Translations under genes and position numbers: made by a program | Shown here: positions 10,719 through 20,108 of the stretch, in pieces | Numbering within the stretch: position 1 is the first letter of the stretch | Layout of the letters: each line of letters begins with the position of its first letter | NCBI GenBank assembly: GCA_012656075.1 | Contig: JAAKBF010000224.1 | Coordinates: 186,001-250,000, forward strand | Reading direction: 5' to 3' | Length of the DNA: 64,000 nt | Origin: Phytophthora hibernalis | Lineage: Eukaryota; Oomycota; Peronosporomycetes; Peronosporales; Peronosporaceae | The notes under the pieces: model-generated | Told to the model about the DNA's origin: nothing | What the model saw: the letters and a program-made list of their open reading frames with translations, nothing else | The model's database searches: none

Positions 10719-11100
10719 TTTGGTGGTGGGGTGGAGCGGATCTCAGATTTAATGGGTCCATCCAGTCACTATGCCCAGACGCCGACTAACGGAGGGGGTA
10801 CTCCGATATCCGTATAGTTGTTGAGGGGTTCCCTTGTGTACCCGTGATGCTCTCTCGTTGATGCGAGATGCACAGAAGGTTGAGTCTGGAGTGGCCTTGT
10901 GGGGACTGGGAGGTCAGTCCACCGCGGGAATTCATGCGCACAGGATCCATAGGTTGGTAGATCTTGATATTCTTGCCGTAGATCTTGTGGATCGGTAAAA
11001 AAAACACCGGATCCGGAGTTGTTGCCTTGTTAGGGTATTCCTTTCCGTTGCTTGCCGCTTCCATTAGCGGTATGTTGATGGTGTTGCGAGTGCCGAAGGG
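10719..11100. repeat. Dispersed repeat related to 61905-62250
   Basis: The shared order of words is 'ggtggagcggatctcag', 'cccagac(g/a)ccgacta', 'gatgcgcag'-like, 'tatggggactgg'-like, 'ggatcc', 'ttgccttgttggg', 'cggttgccgcttc'. The two copies are clearly diverged. On the minus strand the 11064-end reads as the start of a gag-like frame, so this may be the leader of a retrotransposon. Confidence 0.55.
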
Positions 11101-11449
11101 TCTTGTTAACTGCCACGTTATACAAGGATTTTATATTACTAGATTACCCCTTTCGTAAACCACTTGTAAATAGTATTGCATATGCTGGACTACAAACCTA
11201 GTAGAGAATTAGAAAGGGAAAAACGCCAGTCCTTGTCTAACCGTTTGGGAGATCCACATAGCACTAACATGTAAAGGTGATTACTGAAAATATTATGGGC
11301 GACCACGAATACAGCAAGGGCCGTTTCAGCAACTAACATCCAACCTTGGAGCACCCGGACGTGCTTTTCAGCCGGAAGAAATTTCACAGCAGCTGAACAA
11401 CAACTTCTGGCGCACGTACTTTGAATATATTGGCCCTCAATTTGATCCT

Positions 11450-11600
11450 GTAAATTAGTACTAGTATGGTTTATGTTAGTACTAATTTTCCTTTTGTAAA
11501 CTACTAACTTTGCGTTATTACTAATGATAACACTTGGGGTTTCTACTAACTAATATTACTAGTAGTGTATAGTACTAATGTCGATTCTTCTACTACTATC
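11450..11600. repeat. ACTAAC/ACTAAT-rich tract
   Basis: More than ten copies of ACTAA(C/T) or its complement occur in about 150 bp, as at 8180-8340 and 9030-9175. Confidence 0.55.
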
Positions 11601-11638
11601 TCTGACCGTATCGACCATCGCTTCGGATCATCAATCAG

Positions 11639-12416
11639 AATGGGACGCAATCGAAAGGGACGACAGTGCGGTGGCTTCGGCTCCAAGAAAGAGAGGTGAG
11701 TCGTCTACATAGCACTGTAAGGTTTACCGTAGTTGATCGGTTTGGTGCATACTTGTACCAGGTTCGTGCTGTTCCGTCGCTGGCAGCAGGAGGTGGCCAA
11801 GGTCTCCAAGAAGAACGCGCAGAGCAGGCAAGCACAGCACAAGTTGGCGGAGCAGCAGAGACGGACTAACGATGCCGTGCGTCGTAGAGTGCGGGTGGAC
11901 GTCCTGACGGCGTGGACCAATGCGCGTCTGAAGGACGACCACATCGAGCGCATCAAGCGCGAGGAGCGCTCTCCATCGCCTCGGAGCTGCAGAAAACGTC
12001 GGCGGTGGACGAGTTTTCGTCGTTGCAAGAGCGGTAATAGAGGCCCCGATACTGCAAATGAGGTGGTTGATTGGTGGCTTACAGTTGAAGGTGGTGGTTG
12101 CAGGTGTATCTACGAGATCGCGCGGTCTTTCGACCTCTACAGCTCCTCGTGCGAGTTTACGAAGGCCTTTTTCGCCTCGTTCGAGCCGTGGATGGTGTCC
12201 AGACTGGCAGAGCTCACGACCGCGTTCAAGACTGTGAGTGACGGCAATGTCAAGTTGCTGCTGATGCAGTCGACCGAGCATCTCACAATCGGATTCGTGC
12301 GCGACGAGAAGTCGTTGGCGCCGTTGTTCGACGAGGCGGAGTCGGAGTGGCACTTGGCCTGGCAGTTCACTTCCGGCCGCTTGATGGAACGTGAAACGGA
12401 GTCGTGGAAGATCTAG
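11639..12416 (+). CDS. Small Arg/Lys-rich coiled-coil gene, spliced, function unknown
   Basis: The first exon starts at ATG 11639 and encodes a short basic peptide containing CGGFGSKKER. It ends at a perfect donor (GTGAGT, about 11696). A 70-base intron ends ttgtaccag at about 11761. The second exon encodes a highly charged helix (LFRRWQQEVAKVSKK, then a long Gln/Arg-rich stretch with HIERIKREER). A possible second intron lies at about 12032-12101. The third exon contains FTKAFFASFEPWMVSRLAEL. The phase changes once near 11970. I do not recognise the family. The first exon and intron are duplicated at 4355-4500. The very long antisense frame (11724-12500) is a shadow. Confidence 0.45.
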
Positions 12417-12820
12417 ACGTCGACGACGTCGACATTGTGCAGACGCAGGAAGAAGTGCGGCTTCTCTCTCTGAGTCTGGTCTCGTGTCTCGGTCTGTCAA
12501 GTCGCTTCCTGACGCAATTGGCCACAGCTCATCCGCACGTTGAACACCTCAAGATCGTCGACTGTTTCGACGTTGCAGCTGGCGAACAGGGCGCCGCATT
12601 GCTGCAGCACCTGGCCAAGTCGCGCGCACTCAAGACGCTGCATTTTTCCTGGTGCTGCTGGCTCACGACCGAAATCCTCGTGACTTTTGCCTACCAACTT
12701 CTCGAGCCGCCGCTCTCGCCACTGCAAGAACTTCATATATCCGACTGCTTCGATGTACTGGGCGAGTACGTCCAGTCCGTCTTCAATGAGCTGCTGCCAG
12801 CAGTAAAAGTATCTATTTGA
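12404..12820 (+). CDS. Leucine-rich-repeat (RNI/AMN1-like) protein fragment
   Basis: The 138-codon frame shows repeated units of the LRR type: VEHLKIVDCFDV, LKTLHFSWCCWL and LQELHISDCFDV, spaced by about 28-35 residues with helix-like connectors. This spacing fits RNase-inhibitor/F-box-type repeats, which act as protein-binding scaffolds. The frame has an ATG but overlaps the end of the upstream gene by 13 bases. It could therefore be the last exon of that gene in a shifted frame. No F-box is seen. Confidence is good for the fold and poor for the gene limits. Confidence 0.5.
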   Translation: MEDLDVDDVDIVQTQEEVRLLSLSLVSCLGLSSRFLTQLATAHPHVEHLKIVDCFDVAAGEQGAALLQHLAKSRALKTLHFSWCCWLTTEILVTFAYQLLEPPLSPLQELHISDCFDVLGEYVQSVFNELLPAVKVSI

Positions 12821-13459
12821 TGGAAACCGATCCAAATCAAAAGGCAGTTTTGTTTTTCAAGTAGAGATTTCTTCCGAGAAACGCGATTGAAGCAGCAGAG
12901 CAGATTGACGTGACTATGGAGGACACAAGAGTACAGTACGTGGAGTGCTTTCAACCTTCGTGTTCAAGAGGCTTGCGGTCGAAGTGCCCAGGGTGAAAAT
13001 ATGGTGCGGCTGAACTACAACAACAAACCTGATGAAGGCCCTCATTTTCGGTGAAGCTGGCTTTTGACTCCTACGAGCTAAGCACACCGGAATGGACTTC
13101 GGCCCTTAACGTCGCACAGCTTGTCCTCGCGAAGACCACGAAAGTGCTGGCTCCCCGCTTGCATCTGCACAGTTGGAACGATTTCGAAAAGCTTTTGATG
13201 TGACGAGACCACTCAAGTCAGCATGCGAGTGCTTTACGTATGCGGTCGTGAAAACAAAAGATCGGCAGTGCGACCCCAAAGCTCACCGAGTTTTTCTTTG
13301 GTGGACTGCCCACGGAGCGGTATCTGACGCGGCAGCTGACGTTCACCTATGCTCAGCATAACTGGGAGACCGTGGGCAACGAGTGGTTTGCGTTGTTTTC
13401 GGATGTCGGGGCGGATGATCTACATGTAGTGTAGATCTATATGTAGTCAAAGAAGCCAT
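12821..13459. other. Unassigned, probably coding remnants
   Basis: Short coding-looking segments occur (for example LTEFFFGGLPTERYL and TFTYAQHNWETVGNEW at about 13280-13410), separated by stops. I do not recognise them and cannot join them into a gene. Confidence 0.3.
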
Positions 13460-14073
13460 CACCAAGAGCAAGCCGACAATTGATCACAGCGATGAGTGTA
13501 AGACACTCGATCGGTTGGTTGTGCTGGTCGTCGAAGAGGCCAGGACACTTATTAGCCGCAAGGACGATAACGGAGTCACCTTATTCAGGCCTTTGCAAAG
13601 ATCGCTGAAGGCAGCAAACAACTCATTAGCTGAGAAAGGCTATAGGAGTGGCGTATGCGCAGTGTTAGTTGATACCAACTCTAAGGTACACGACTTCACA
13701 CCGCCAAGGAAAATGACCCATCATCGCGGTTGAATGAACACCCAAAGGAGCAAATTCTGTTTCCACCTTTTGTACTGACGCATACAATGGATACGTTTTT
13801 CCATGGCGATGCTCTTTACTTCAAAGAGATGGTCGTTTTGGGTGAGGGAGAAGGTAATCCGTTGGAATGGAAAGCGCCTTTGTCAATGGGCCGCCCTCTT
13901 TGGAAAAGCTACATGTATATTGATGAAGATACTGCATTGTCCGTGCAGCAGGAGGCTGTCTCTAAACTTGCGGCGTCCAAGCTACTGCTGGGTCAGTCTA
14001 TTCGGGATGAAAGAAGCTACAACGAAAGCACGATGTGGAGCGTCGCAGTACTACTATGTCGGATCGGATCGCG
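13460..14073 (+). pseudogene. Left half of a Crinkler-type C-terminal gene, interrupted by the viral element
   Basis: Two frames that join near 13706 (an AA run one base short) read as one protein. It has a Walker-B-like strand (VVLVVEEARTLI), then the segment VLVDTNSKVHDFTPP, then LFPPFVLTHTMDTFF and MGRPLWKSYMY. This is a layout I associate with C-terminal regions of oomycete Crinkler (CRN) effectors, which are host-targeted secreted proteins. The coding frame runs exactly to the target site ATCGCG at 14068-14073 and resumes in the same frame at 31968. No LFLAK/DWL N-terminal domain is seen to the left, so this half may already be truncated. The family call is from pattern memory. The continuity across the element is seen directly. 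Confidence 0.6.
14068..14073. other. Left target-site duplication (ATCGCG)
   Basis: The six bases directly before the element terminus are identical to 31962-31967, directly after the other terminus. Six-base duplications are the rule for Polinton/Maverick integration. Confidence 0.85.
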
Positions 14074-14250
14074 AGTAGTAATACTTAGAACATTACGCCG
14101 GCAGTTTTTCCTTACCGTAATTTACCACCAAGAACATTCCTGGAACCTTCTTTAGGATCTGGTGCTCTTTCGGCGACACGACCTCTCGACCACCTAAGAG
14201 CGCATGCCACGTTCTTCGGATCTTATGGGGTTTCAGACCCGCTCGAACAC
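14074..14250. repeat. Left terminal inverted repeat
   Basis: The outer 76 bp (14074-14149) match the reverse complement of 31885-31961 with one substitution (position 3, T/C) and one length difference in a T run. The inner ~100 bp (to about 14250) match at roughly 70%, including 'gacctctc', 'cacct(a/g)agag' and 'ggatctta'. Confidence 0.92.
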
Positions 14251-14308
14251 TGGGGACAGTAGATGGTTCCGAATTAATTTATTTTTTCTCAAAAATTAAA
14301 GGGGTATG

Positions 14309-14315
14309 TATATAG
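14309..14315 (+). promoter_or_regulatory. TATATAG box before the first viral gene
   Basis: TATATAG lies 18 bases before the ATG at 14334. The same word or a close variant lies a short distance before most genes of the element. Confidence 0.4.
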
Positions 14316-14333
14316 ATACACCTCACTGATAAC

Positions 14334-14642
14334 ATGACGTTCGAACTAACTTTTGGAAAATACAAGGGCACGTCGATCGAAGAAGTATATGCTTCTGATC
14401 CTGGCTATTGTCGATGGATGCACAACCAACCCAGTCTCAATATTACTGAGGATATGAAGATTTTCCTTCACTCCAAGTTTCTAAGCAATGATAATTCGTA
14501 TATGATGAGTTGGGGCAAGTACAAGGGGAAGACGCTAAAGCAAATTAGTCGCACCGATTCTAATTATATCGATTGGCTTCGTAAGAACCCATTCGTAATT
14601 GAGAAATGTCCTAAGCTTGTCGAGGCTTTAGAGCTTAATTAA
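14334..14642 (+). CDS. Small protein with two ExoX-C-like 'GKYKG' repeats
   Basis: The 102-residue protein is built from two copies of one short module. The first contains LTFGKYKGTSIEEV...YCRWM and the second MSWGKYKGKTLKQI...YIDWLRKNP. The pattern 'GKYKG...D..Y..W' is that of the small domain found at the C-terminus of exodeoxyribonuclease X-like proteins and in many viral proteins, where it is thought to bind nucleic acid. No exonuclease DEDD domain is present, so it is not a nuclease on its own. The frame is intact, starts 84 bases inside the left terminal repeat, and converges on the MCP C-terminal half. Confidence 0.6.
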   Translation: MTFELTFGKYKGTSIEEVYASDPGYCRWMHNQPSLNITEDMKIFLHSKFLSNDNSYMMSWGKYKGKTLKQISRTDSNYIDWLRKNPFVIEKCPKLVEALELN

Positions 14643-14664
14643 AAATATCTTTTTCAATCCAAAA

Positions 14665-15572
14665 CTAAGCAGTGGTGAAATCAAGTACCTCACCCGTTAG
14701 ACGATCGTAGGAGAGCTCTTGCTCACTCACAACCAATACGAGCATGTTTGTACCTTGGCAACCAGCATTAACACCACTTAACCGAATAGCCTGGGGTACA
14801 TCACGTTCCGTCAGGCGGCTAACATCAGCAATGAGAACACGGTTAGTTAGCGACCACGTCTGATAGTCAAGAAGACCATTCACCAGCTCAGGAGTCAGAT
14901 CACCGTTAATCGAAGTAATCTTAGCGATTTCGTTAGTGAAGTGGTGAAAGTCATAGTCGTGGCTGATGTCAAACGTCTGCTGAGAACCAATACGAACGTT
15001 AAAGTTGCGAATGCTCGAACCGGGGTGAAGAGTCCAAGGAGCCGAATCAAACGGACTCTGGAACTCCTGTACAGCAGTAGAAGCAAAACTACCCGTCTGC
15101 TCAGCAAATGGAAGGAGGATAATATACTTAGCATTCTTAACAGACGCCGATAGCTGGAGATCAAATGCAGCATTAAGCTGAGTCGACTGCTTACCAGTAC
15201 CAGCGCGTTGGTAAAACCACTGTGCATAACAATCATTGTATCAAACATTCTTAACAGGCTTAGAAATGATTGTCTGGGGTTCTCGAGATGGACGAACGGT
15301 ACATACAATCGAGAAGTGTACGTGCCATCAACAGTAGGCTCAAGTGCATTGACTACAGCACCCCAAGAAATGCTGAATGGAGCAGAAGCAGCAAGAACAC
15401 CAGCCATAGGATTACCGGTGGAAGAAGCTGAAACCATTACCGGACAGGTGTTGCCACTCGCAAGAGTAGTACTGGTTAGCGACATACCCTTCGACGCATC
15501 TACAGCAACAGACGAAGTACCCTGGTTAACGCGGAAACGGAGACGGATCTGAGGGTTAGACATCAAGTCGAG
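14665..15572 (-). CDS. Major capsid protein, C-terminal half (split by inversion)
   Basis: This part encodes the second jelly roll and C-terminus of a Polinton-type double-jelly-roll MCP. It opens with LDLMSNPQIRLRFRV, the start of the second barrel, and ends ELSYDRLTGEVLDF, a typical capsid C-terminus. It has no start of its own and is read as a continuation of the fibre frame across the inversion junction at 15573. There is one frame break in a C4 run (15276-15279) and one in-frame TGA (15241-15243) where Trp would fit. The N-terminal half lies at 20109-20905 on the other strand. Re-inverting 15573-20905 joins the two in phase, giving about 570 residues, a normal size for this family. Confidence 0.8.
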
Positions 15573-15576
15573 TTCA

Positions 15577-17258
15577 CAGCCAATGTAGCCATTGAATATG
15601 CAACAGACGTTAGTATAAGTAATTGGGGTTCCAGTGGCTGATTCGGTATTACCTGAGTCAGTTCTTAACCGATATACCGACAATCCTACATTTCCGGCGC
15701 TATTCCACGTATAACTAATGGTTGAGCTCACTTGCAAAGGGGCTACAGGTGTAGCTGTGCCAATCCCCACCCGACCAGCTGCGGTTATAGTTATTCGTCT
15801 CAAATTATTGCTCATGATGACGAAGTCGTTGTTAGTGGTAGTACCGATATATCCACTATTGGCGCTCGTTGCATTGCTATTATTATTGATTTGGACAGCG
15901 ACTTCCACAGGTGATGCATTGCTCGATACCATCAATAGTGGCATATCAAAGGCTGTAGAATTACCATTTAGATCATTAGAAGCTTTTTGATAGATGTTGC
16001 CATGATATTCGCTGTGCCATAGCTTGCGTTGGTATATGGCGTATTCGTGTTATAAAGCATTTATTGATTGTATCTGATACGATGTAGAGACATGCTGTGG
16101 TTGGTGTAGCGGTCGTTGCGTTAGATGAAATGCATACAGCATCAGCTGATAATACCAATCCAAACGTATGCGGGTAGCCGCTTTTATAAGGTCGGGTAAA
16201 GCCGATATCGAAACACATGCGATGCGACTGACTTACGAAACCACCAGTTGGCTTGTCGTTCCAGTTGATCAGCAATAGATCGGCAGCGGTAGCCGAAACG
16301 CCAGCAACGAACGTAGAAGGATTGTCAGTCGATATTAGGTTAAGAATTGGATATATCTTGCTGTTGGATGTTGAGGTTGTCCTTGATGCAATAACCAAGC
16401 CAGTGGTATCACTCTCACGATAGATATTCATCGTTTCACGGTTTAACGTTCCTCCGTAAAATCTAAGACAATTCGAATTAGAGGTGCCCAGCGGCATTAC
16501 CCCGATTCCAGAAGAGTCATAGCTTTACTCGATAAAAATGACCCTGCAGTTAGCCCTACGAATGATGAGTGGTTGAAGTTTTGATAGGTCAGCGTGCTGC
16601 TATTCCAAAACTGAATTGCTGGCGTTTGTAGTCCAGGATAGGAGTTATCGAGCACGAGGTAAGACAATGATGTTATATTGGGCTGATTCGATGTCTGTAG
16701 CGTGCCTGTGATCGATGTAGCTGTTAGTGATGCCAGAGTGCCTATGGATGTGATATTAGGCTGAGCGGCAGTTTGTAGCGTACCTGTGATCGATGTAGCT
16801 GTCAATGACGTCAGAGTTCCAAGCGATGTGATATTGGGCTGAGCGGCTGTTTGTAGCGTACCAGTAATTGAGGTGGCTGTCAGTGATGTGATATTGCCTA
16901 TTCCACCAGATGGACCAAGTACGAGGGCCTTGTTGTTTGCTGCTGTTCCAGGAGTGATACTGAGAATGTAAGTGGGAGCAGATGATACGCTGGAACCATT
17001 CACAGTTAGGCTGCTACAAGATAATGCTCCAATTCCACTGATATCATTATTAGTACCTGGAATGAGGGCTATACCTTGTGTTGCTGTCCCTGGAGTAATT
17101 CCTGTAATATAAGTCAAGCGGTAATCATTCTTATCGAGATAAAGCGTCTGAGCATAATCATAGGTTAGATATCCACTGGCATCCAATGTTAGATAGAATG
17201 CAGGGTTATAGATAGGCGACGAAAATATTTGTTGGGGATAAGAGAAACCTGAACTCAT
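15577..17258 (-). CDS. Fibre protein, N-terminal part (tail-fibre-like, split by inversion)
   Basis: Starting at ATG 17258, the protein has an N-terminal anchor region. Next come three tandem 26-residue repeats of the form SLTATSITGTLQTAAQPNIT (about 16660-16900), typical of trimeric beta-structured fibre shafts. A knob-like region follows, and finally GRVGIGTATPVAPLQV, the standard lead-in to an S74 chaperone domain. The chaperone itself is missing here and is found at 20906-21272. There are frame breaks in a G4 run (16500-16503) and near 15950-15976. It shares a palindromic CTATATAG box (17277-17284) with the divergently transcribed ATPase gene. The role is probably host attachment. Confidence 0.75.
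16660..16900 (-). repeat. Three tandem 78-bp coding repeats in the fibre gene
   Basis: The units share 'gatgtagctgt(t/c)a(a/g)tga' and 'ggctgagcggc(a/t)gtttgtagcgtacc' and keep the reading frame. They encode the 26-residue shaft repeats. Confidence 0.8.
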
Positions 17259-17276
17259 AGTTGTTTTTGTCTCGAG

Positions 17277-17284
17277 CTATATAG
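17277..17284. promoter_or_regulatory. Palindromic CTATATAG box between fibre and ATPase genes
   Basis: The eight-base palindrome is 18 bases from the fibre ATG (17258, minus) and 23 bases from the ATPase ATG (17308, plus). It can therefore serve both divergent genes. Confidence 0.45.
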
Positions 17285-17307
17285 ATCGAGTGATTAAAGA
17301 CACGATC

Positions 17308-17991
17308 ATGAGCGGTATTCCGGACTTCGGCGCTTCGTTGCCAAAAAAGTTCAAGTCTGCGGGTATGGGCGATATCCCTGCCCTTGACATTAAAAAGCTG
17401 TTTAGAATGGTTGTCCTTGGTCCATCGTTCAGTGGTAAGAACAATCTCTGTATGTTTATTCTTAAGCATTCTCCACACGTGTTCGCACATTTAACGATCA
17501 TTGCCCGCAATCCACACCAAGAGCTCTATGAGTATCTACGCGATAAGTTGGAGGATTTTATCACTTTTGCTGATCCTGATACCCCACCAAAGGTTGATCA
17601 AGTACGCCATACTCCCATGAGCTCGAATAAACCTGAGCTTGTTATTATCGACGATTACAGCAACGATAAGCTACTCCAGAAGAACATCTTCTCACATTAC
17701 TTCACAAGAGGAAGACACTTCAAATTGAGTACCATATTCCTAAGCCACAGCTACTTTGCCACCGACAAGATGATCAGACTCAACAGTGAATACGTAGCTA
17801 TCTTAAGAGCGAATTCGAAACGTGATTTACAGATGGTTGTGAAAGATTTCAATATCAAGGGCATAGATGATCGGTCGATTGTCTATTACTACAATAAAAC
17901 CACTGAACAGAAAGGACAGATGTTATTCATCGACTCTGTTAAAGGACAAATCCGCTACAACTTTGACAGACCTATTGCTATGGATGACTAA
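17308..17991 (+). CDS. Genome-packaging ATPase (A32/FtsK-HerA type)
   Basis: The intact 227-residue frame has a Walker A region VVLGPSFSGKNNL and a Walker B region ELVIIDDYSND. It is followed by LSHSYFATDKMIRL, which matches the conserved strand after Walker B in A32-like packaging ATPases. These enzymes pump viral DNA into the capsid. An oddity is that the residue after the P-loop lysine is Asn instead of Ser/Thr, which normally coordinates Mg2+. This is a single-base difference and could impair ATP hydrolysis or be a family quirk. The length is normal. I chose the ATG at 17308 over an upstream in-frame GTG. It lies inside the inverted segment. Confidence 0.85.
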   Translation: MSGIPDFGASLPKKFKSAGMGDIPALDIKKLFRMVVLGPSFSGKNNLCMFILKHSPHVFAHLTIIARNPHQELYEYLRDKLEDFITFADPDTPPKVDQVRHTPMSSNKPELVIIDDYSNDKLLQKNIFSHYFTRGRHFKLSTIFLSHSYFATDKMIRLNSEYVAILRANSKRDLQMVVKDFNIKGIDDRSIVYYYNKTTEQKGQMLFIDSVKGQIRYNFDRPIAMDD

Positions 17992-18038
17992 TTCCGAATT
18001 ATCCATCAGAAAAATGCTTATCATCATATATAACCAAA

Positions 18039-18914
18039 ATGGCGAGCTTTCTCAAACTTGACAGTACCAACCTAATCCAAGATGGATACAACTCTACTTG
18101 GAAATACTCGTTCCCTGGTTCAGCTGCTGACTTCCGCGACGTAGTTTGTGCAGTCCAAAGCATTACCATGTACAACAGTGAGTACAACATTGACGCGATG
18201 CAATTCCAAAACACAAGCTTCAAGGTCGAAGTTCCGACTGCGGCTACCACCTCTAATATCAGTATCACTCTCCCAGATGGTATTTATTCTTATGATGACA
18301 TCAATCGCAGCATTCAGACAGCCCTCGTGAATGCTGGAGCATATTTGATCGATCCAACTGGGAATAACGTCTTTTACCTAAAACTGAGTGAAAACAGTGT
18401 CTATTACGCGTGCCAGGTGGATTTTTCAGCAACACCAACGACATTACCAACTCTTGGAGGTACTTGGACAAAACCAGCTACTGGACTATACTCAGCTGGT
18501 GGTACTGGATTGCCTACTACCACTCGTGTACCTCGACTAATTATTGATAATGTCGAGTTTGGAAAGGTGGTTGGTCTGACGGCAGGTACGTATCCTTCTA
18601 CCTCAGCTACAGTTGCCAGTGCTCAACTCTCTAACATAATTCCACAGATTCACCCCACCAGCTCATACATCGTTCGTTGTGATCTTATTAAAAATGAGTA
18701 TGTTGCATCTGGTGATATTGTAAGTGCATTCGATAGAGGTGATGCAGCGATTGGTCAGCTAATTTCATATGAACCGAGTCAGTATGCATGGATGAATTGC
18801 CACAATGGCTCTCGCTCTACGATTACTATCAGTATCTACAACCAAAACGATAAGAAGGTAATCTTCCGTGATACTTCAGTTTCAATCATGCTGTTGCTAA
18901 GACCAAAAAAATAA
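18039..18914 (+). CDS. Minor capsid (penton-like) protein
   Basis: The intact 291-residue frame begins MASFLKLDSTNL and is followed by a Ser/Thr/Asn-rich beta-sheet protein. The segment FPGSAADFRDVVCAV and the C-terminal VIFRDTSVSIMLLLR are characteristic of the single-jelly-roll minor capsid/penton protein encoded beside the ATPase in Polinton-like viruses. It would occupy the five-fold vertices. A TATATAA box lies at 18027-18033, very close to the ATG. The gene follows the ATPase by 47 bases on the same strand and is undamaged. Confidence 0.75.
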   Translation: MASFLKLDSTNLIQDGYNSTWKYSFPGSAADFRDVVCAVQSITMYNSEYNIDAMQFQNTSFKVEVPTAATTSNISITLPDGIYSYDDINRSIQTALVNAGAYLIDPTGNNVFYLKLSENSVYYACQVDFSATPTTLPTLGGTWTKPATGLYSAGGTGLPTTTRVPRLIIDNVEFGKVVGLTAGTYPSTSATVASAQLSNIIPQIHPTSSYIVRCDLIKNEYVASGDIVSAFDRGDAAIGQLISYEPSQYAWMNCHNGSRSTITISIYNQNDKKVIFRDTSVSIMLLLRPKK

Positions 18915-18937
18915 GTTAGCTAATGCTTCTTTTTTTC

Positions 18938-19670
18938 TCACAAACGGAAGGAACCACCAGACTTACGCATAGCACGGATCTTAGCCATGTGGTCCTTAGC
19001 TTCTTGTGAACCCTTCGCAAATTTCTTACTCTTTGGCTTGCCCTCCTACTCCATACCGACGACGGACCTCGCCTCAGATAGACTTGATTAGGTTCTCATG
19101 CTCAGGTTTGGTCGCCTTAGATAGTAGGTACTTCTCTCCGGAATCGACCACATCGGTTAGAACGCCTTTGCGTTTAGCATACGAAAGCGCACGCTTTGCT
19201 CCTTTCTTAACATCCGTCATGGTTAGTCGTCCTCCTTCCTTATCACTATCAGAGTCATAAACACCAATGCCAGTCATGGAACGAATAGCAGCTCTTGCTG
19301 GGATAGCACCCTGTGGAGCTCCGAGTGCGGTGGCAAGAGCTGGTACAGCAACGTCGGCAGCGCGAGACAATAGACCTGAGTCCTTAGCAAACTTGAACGC
19401 TGATTTAATGCCTCCCCATACCTTGGACCAGATTGAACCTCCTTGTGCGCGCTTATACTCCTTCTTGACTTCGTGTCTTGTGATGTCAAGACGAACACCG
19501 CGACCTGCCTTGCGACCCTTGAGCGCCTTCTCATATGAAGCGGGGTGAAGATGAATAACAGAACCACTACCTTTGAGTTGGTCAGCTGTAAGACTTAGCT
19601 TACCAGTCTTGAAAGCTTTGGTCAGCTTGGGACTTGGAATATCACTGGAGATCGTTAAGTCGCGATACAT
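18938..19670 (-). CDS. Basic virion protein (adenovirus core/pVI-X-like), one stop
   Basis: From ATG 19670 the protein is Lys/Arg-rich, with an N-terminal segment GSGSVIHLHPASYEKALKG, an amphipathic region IWSKVWGGIKSAFKFAKDSG and an Ala-rich stretch. After an in-frame TGA at 19074 the frame continues. After one shift the coding resumes with KSKKFAKGSQEAKDHMAKI, ending GGSFRL at 18938. This C-terminal basic peptide resembles cleaved core peptides of adenovirus-like viruses. The layout beside the protease suggests a protease substrate that binds DNA or lines the capsid. The function is inferred only from composition and neighbours. Confidence 0.55.
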
Positions 19671-19691
19671 GATTAATCTATATTTTCCAAA

Positions 19692-20060
19692 CTAAAGAAT
19701 AGTTAAATTTAAATCTTTCATCTTTGAAAATACTTGCGGTTTCTTATGTTGCTTGGAATAGAGCCATAGCATACAGAATGGTCCACAAAAATCGCCATAC
19801 GTACCTTGATACTGTTTGGGGTTGTATTTACCGATACCATACTTTGTTGGGGCTGCCTCGCCCATACTATCGAAGTATTCACCATTATGGACAGCCGTCC
19901 AGTGTCCTACATGGTCGTAGTAGAACCAGATATGAACCTTTCTTAGATATCGGCTTTGTGATTTCATTCGATTCATAGATATCATCCAGATGAACTCCAA
20001 TTTTTTCGCGAGTTCGATCAGATCATGATCGGATGTGATCGGCTTGATAAGGCTGCTCAT
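19692..20060 (-). CDS. Maturation cysteine protease (adenain-like)
   Basis: The intact frame of about 122 residues starts at ATG 20060. The catalytic residues of adenain-type proteases are present in order: His in VGHWTAVHNG, Asp in EYFDSMG, Gln in NPKQYQGTYG and Cys in DFCGPFCMLWLY. These enzymes cleave capsid and core precursors during virion maturation. It lies head-to-head with the MCP N-terminal half (48 bases between starts), with 'ctatattag' at 20081-20089 in the shared promoter region. An upstream in-frame ATG at 20102 would run into that promoter and is rejected. Confidence 0.85.
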   Translation of the reverse strand: MSSLIKPITSDHDLIELAKKLEFIWMISMNRMKSQSRYLRKVHIWFYYDHVGHWTAVHNGEYFDSMGEAAPTKYGIGKYNPKQYQGTYGDFCGPFCMLWLYSKQHKKPQVFSKMKDLNLTIL

Positions 20061-20108
20061 AATATTTAATTTCGTGCAAACTATATTAGAAAACATATAC
20101 AATCAACG

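Noticed and set aside
11724..12500. 258-codon minus-strand frame
   Set aside because: It runs antisense to exons with recognisable splice sites and helix-forming sequence and has no domain of its own.
14895..17258. One contiguous fibre gene down to 14665
   Set aside because: The part below 15573 is the second jelly roll of the capsid protein, not fibre.
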